From Planctomycetota bacterium (lineage in GTDB: Bacteria > Planctomycetota > B15-G4 > JADJEK01): a stretch of 8,111 bases of DNA. The stretch spans positions 1 through 8,111 of the forward strand of contig JAEUIB010000198.1 of NCBI GenBank assembly GCA_016795255.1. The letters are read 5' to 3'. The notes below the pieces were generated by a model. The model searched no databases and was not told the DNA's origin. It worked only from the letters and a program-made list of their open reading frames with translations. This document shows positions 5,771-8,111 of the stretch, piece by piece (position 1 is the stretch's first letter; every line of letters starts with the position of its first letter). Position numbers and translations under genes: made by a program.

Positions 5771-7405
5771 CCGCTCGAGATCGAACTCGTCGCCGTCGCG
5801 GTACTCCGGCACCGTCGGGTCGAGCGCGACGAACTGGCCGATCCGGTACGCGAACTCCGCGGTGAAGTACGCGCCCTTCAGATCCCACTTCGGGTCGTAT
5901 TCGTCGCTCGGCTGGTGATAGCGATTCTTCGTGTAGTCCTGCTGCGCACCGAGCGCGAAGTCGTCCGGGCGATCGAAGAACTTGGTGCCGTTCTTCATCG
6001 AGATCGCCGGGATGCCGACCTTCGCCAGGCTGAAGTGATCCGAGCGATACATCAGCCCGAGCTCCGGACTCGCGTCGGGCACGAGCCTCACGCCCATCAT
6101 CTGCGCCGCCGCTTCGGCGGGCTCGCGCAGCGTCGAGCGCTCGACGCCGAGCAGAGCGAACTCGGCCGGCACGCCGTCGACGGCGACGCCGTCGATGTTG
6201 ATGTTCGCGACCAGTTGCTTCGCGGGGACCGGCGGGTGGTGCGCGAAGTATTCGGAGCCGCGCAAGCCGCTCTCCTCGGCGGTCGGGAACAGGAAGATCA
6301 GCGACCTCGGCAGCGCGCTCTTCGTCGTCGCGCGCTCGTCGGTGAAGCGCTTGATCACCTGCAGCAGCGTCGCGCAGCCGGACGCGTTGTCGACCGCGCC
6401 GTTGTAGATGCCGTCCTTCTCGGTCGCGCCGTTGTTGCCGAGATGGTCGTAGTGCGCCGTGTAGACGACGTACTCGTCCGAGCGCTCGTCGCCCTTCAGC
6501 ACTCCGACGACGTTGTAGGTATCGATCGAGCGCATCGTCGACTCGACCGTCGCCTTCGCGCGCATCGGCAGCACGACGGGTGCGAACTCGCGCGTCGCCG
6601 CGCGCGCGATCAGCTCGTCGAGATCGAAACCGGCGTCCTTCAGCAGCGGTGCGATCGTCCCGTCACGGACCCACGACACGAGGCGCAGCCGCGGCTCTTC
6701 CTTCGTCCGCGCGTCGACGTAGGGCCGCTCGCGCGCCCACGAATTGCGCACGACCTGCCAGCCGTACGTCGCCATCGCGTCGCGGTGGATCAGGATCGCG
6801 CCGATCGCCCCTTGCCGCGCCGCCTCTTCGTACTTGTAGGTCCAGCGGCCCGCGTACGTGAGCCCCTTGCCGCCGAAGAAGCTCGGGTCGTCGGACGGCG
6901 GGTCGTTGACCAGCATCAGCAGGATCTTCCCCTTGACGTCGACGCCCTTGTAGTCGTCCCAATTCATCTCGGGCGACGTGATGCCGTAGCCGACGAACAC
7001 GAGCGGCGCGTCGAGTTCGACGCGCTCGGTCTGCGTCTCGTCGCCGACGACGCAATCGTCGAGCAGCGGGATCGGATGCGCCGCGCCGGACACCTCGATC
7101 GTCAGCGAGCTCTTCGCGTTGTCGGTCGTCACGCCGATCAGCGGCACGCGCTGCAGGTACGAGCCCGCGTCGCCGAACGGCTCGACGCCGAGGCCTTCGA
7201 GTTGCGCCGACAGGTAGCGCGCCGCTTGGAGGCCGCCGCGCGTGCCGGGAGCTCGACCCTCGTTCAGGTCGTCGGCGAGGAAGCGCATTTGCGAACGGAT
7301 GAACGCCACGTGCTGCGGCGTGATGCGCTGCCACGGTTCCGCGTCGGCGCCGTCCTGCGCACCCAGCACCAAACCGACGAACGACGCGAGCAGGAACGAC
7401 GTCAC
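5768..7405 (-). CDS. Secreted M28-family zinc metallopeptidase with PA domain
   Basis: This is probably an aminopeptidase acting outside the cytoplasm. With the GTG start at 7405 it has 545 aa. That GTG has GGAGG (7415-7411) five bases upstream; a GTG at 7417 would add four residues but would contain the Shine-Dalgarno inside the gene. Residues 1-22 are a signal peptide-like hydrophobic stretch (SFLLASFVGLVLGA), although no basic residue precedes it. Residues of about 110-265 resemble a protease-associated (PA) insert (APLVFVGYGI, KGKILLMLVNDPP, GAIGAILIH). The di-zinc peptidase core shows all expected ligands in order: His318 and Asp320 in TAHYDHLG, bridging Asp339 in GAVDNASG, general base Glu377 and ligand Glu378 in TAEESGLRGS, Asp405 in NINIDG, and His497 in NRYHQPSDEYD. 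It converges with tnaA and diverges from mutS. The catalytic site looks intact; substrate preference is unknown. Confidence 0.92.
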   Translation of the reverse strand: MTSFLLASFVGLVLGAQDGADAEPWQRITPQHVAFIRSQMRFLADDLNEGRAPGTRGGLQAARYLSAQLEGLGVEPFGDAGSYLQRVPLIGVTTDNAKSSLTIEVSGAAHPIPLLDDCVVGDETQTERVELDAPLVFVGYGITSPEMNWDDYKGVDVKGKILLMLVNDPPSDDPSFFGGKGLTYAGRWTYKYEEAARQGAIGAILIHRDAMATYGWQVVRNSWARERPYVDARTKEEPRLRLVSWVRDGTIAPLLKDAGFDLDELIARAATREFAPVVLPMRAKATVESTMRSIDTYNVVGVLKGDERSDEYVVYTAHYDHLGNNGATEKDGIYNGAVDNASGCATLLQVIKRFTDERATTKSALPRSLIFLFPTAEESGLRGSEYFAHHPPVPAKQLVANINIDGVAVDGVPAEFALLGVERSTLREPAEAAAQMMGVRLVPDASPELGLMYRSDHFSLAKVGIPAISMKNGTKFFDRPDDFALGAQQDYTKNRYHQPSDEYDPKWDLKGAYFTAEFAYRIGQFVALDPTVPEYRDGDEFDLER

Positions 7406-7548
7406 GGGCACCTCCACGTCAGCCGACGGGCGGACCCTACCAGAACGCGTCGGAGGGTCGGGGAGTTGGTCCGAACCCTCCCCGATTCGGCGCTGCGATC
7501 ACTGCTATCATCCGCGCCCTTCGTCACGACGCTCGCCAAGACCTCGCG
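7406..7548. promoter_or_regulatory. Divergent intergenic region between the M28 peptidase and mutS, with a hairpin
   Basis: The start signals for both genes should lie in these 143 bases. An imperfect inverted repeat sits in the middle: GGAGGGT-CGG (7452-7461) pairs with CCG-A-ACCCTCC (7471-7481) through ten pairs with one bulged A and a 9-base loop. TATCAT (7506-7511) is a fair -10 hexamer for mutS, 38 bases before its ATG, but no good -35 lies 16-18 bases upstream. The dyad could be an operator. The assignment of promoter parts is weak. Confidence 0.35.

Positions 7549-8111
<563 letters not shown>

Overview
The DNA is GC-rich and densely coding, with about 200 bases or less between genes and strong G/C bias at third codon positions. 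The Ser/Thr kinase has an N-terminal segment (a YLDRKDRGEPIPFEQY-type stretch), a DWG in place of DFG and a polytopic membrane tail. Together these suggest a planctomycete or a near relative. This is inferred from protein style only; the window has no rRNA or other phylogenetic marker apart from a partial mutS.

Layout. Positions 1-3703 hold a minus-strand gene run, read from right to left: a membrane-bound Ser/Thr protein kinase (3703-1217), a PfkB-family sugar or sugar-phosphate kinase (1156-221), and the N-terminus of an unrecognised protein with one hydrophobic segment. That last gene may start in a 4-base GTGA overlap with the PfkB stop, and it leaves the window at base 1. A 151-bp divergent gap separates the Ser/Thr kinase from plus-strand acylphosphatase (acyP, 3855-4151). 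Next come a palindrome and seven 12-bp tandem repeats (4163-4261), then a tryptophanase (tnaA, 4357-5742). tnaA converges with a minus-strand secreted M28 metallopeptidase (7405-5768) across a 25-bp gap holding a small hairpin. A 143-bp divergent gap leads to the plus-strand mutS N-terminus (7549 to the window end).

Function. The genes look like a mix of housekeeping and metabolic functions rather than one system. The three minus-strand genes at the left could be co-transcribed. Tryptophanase and the secreted peptidase both fit amino-acid or peptide catabolism, but they converge and share no promoter. mutS is ordinary mismatch repair. The most unusual non-coding parts are the repeat array and inverted repeat in the tnaA leader, and three alternating GGAG/CTCC segments around the ribosome binding site of the Ser/Thr kinase. 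I see no defence system, CRISPR array, transposase or RNA gene, and nothing I can firmly call a previously undescribed system.
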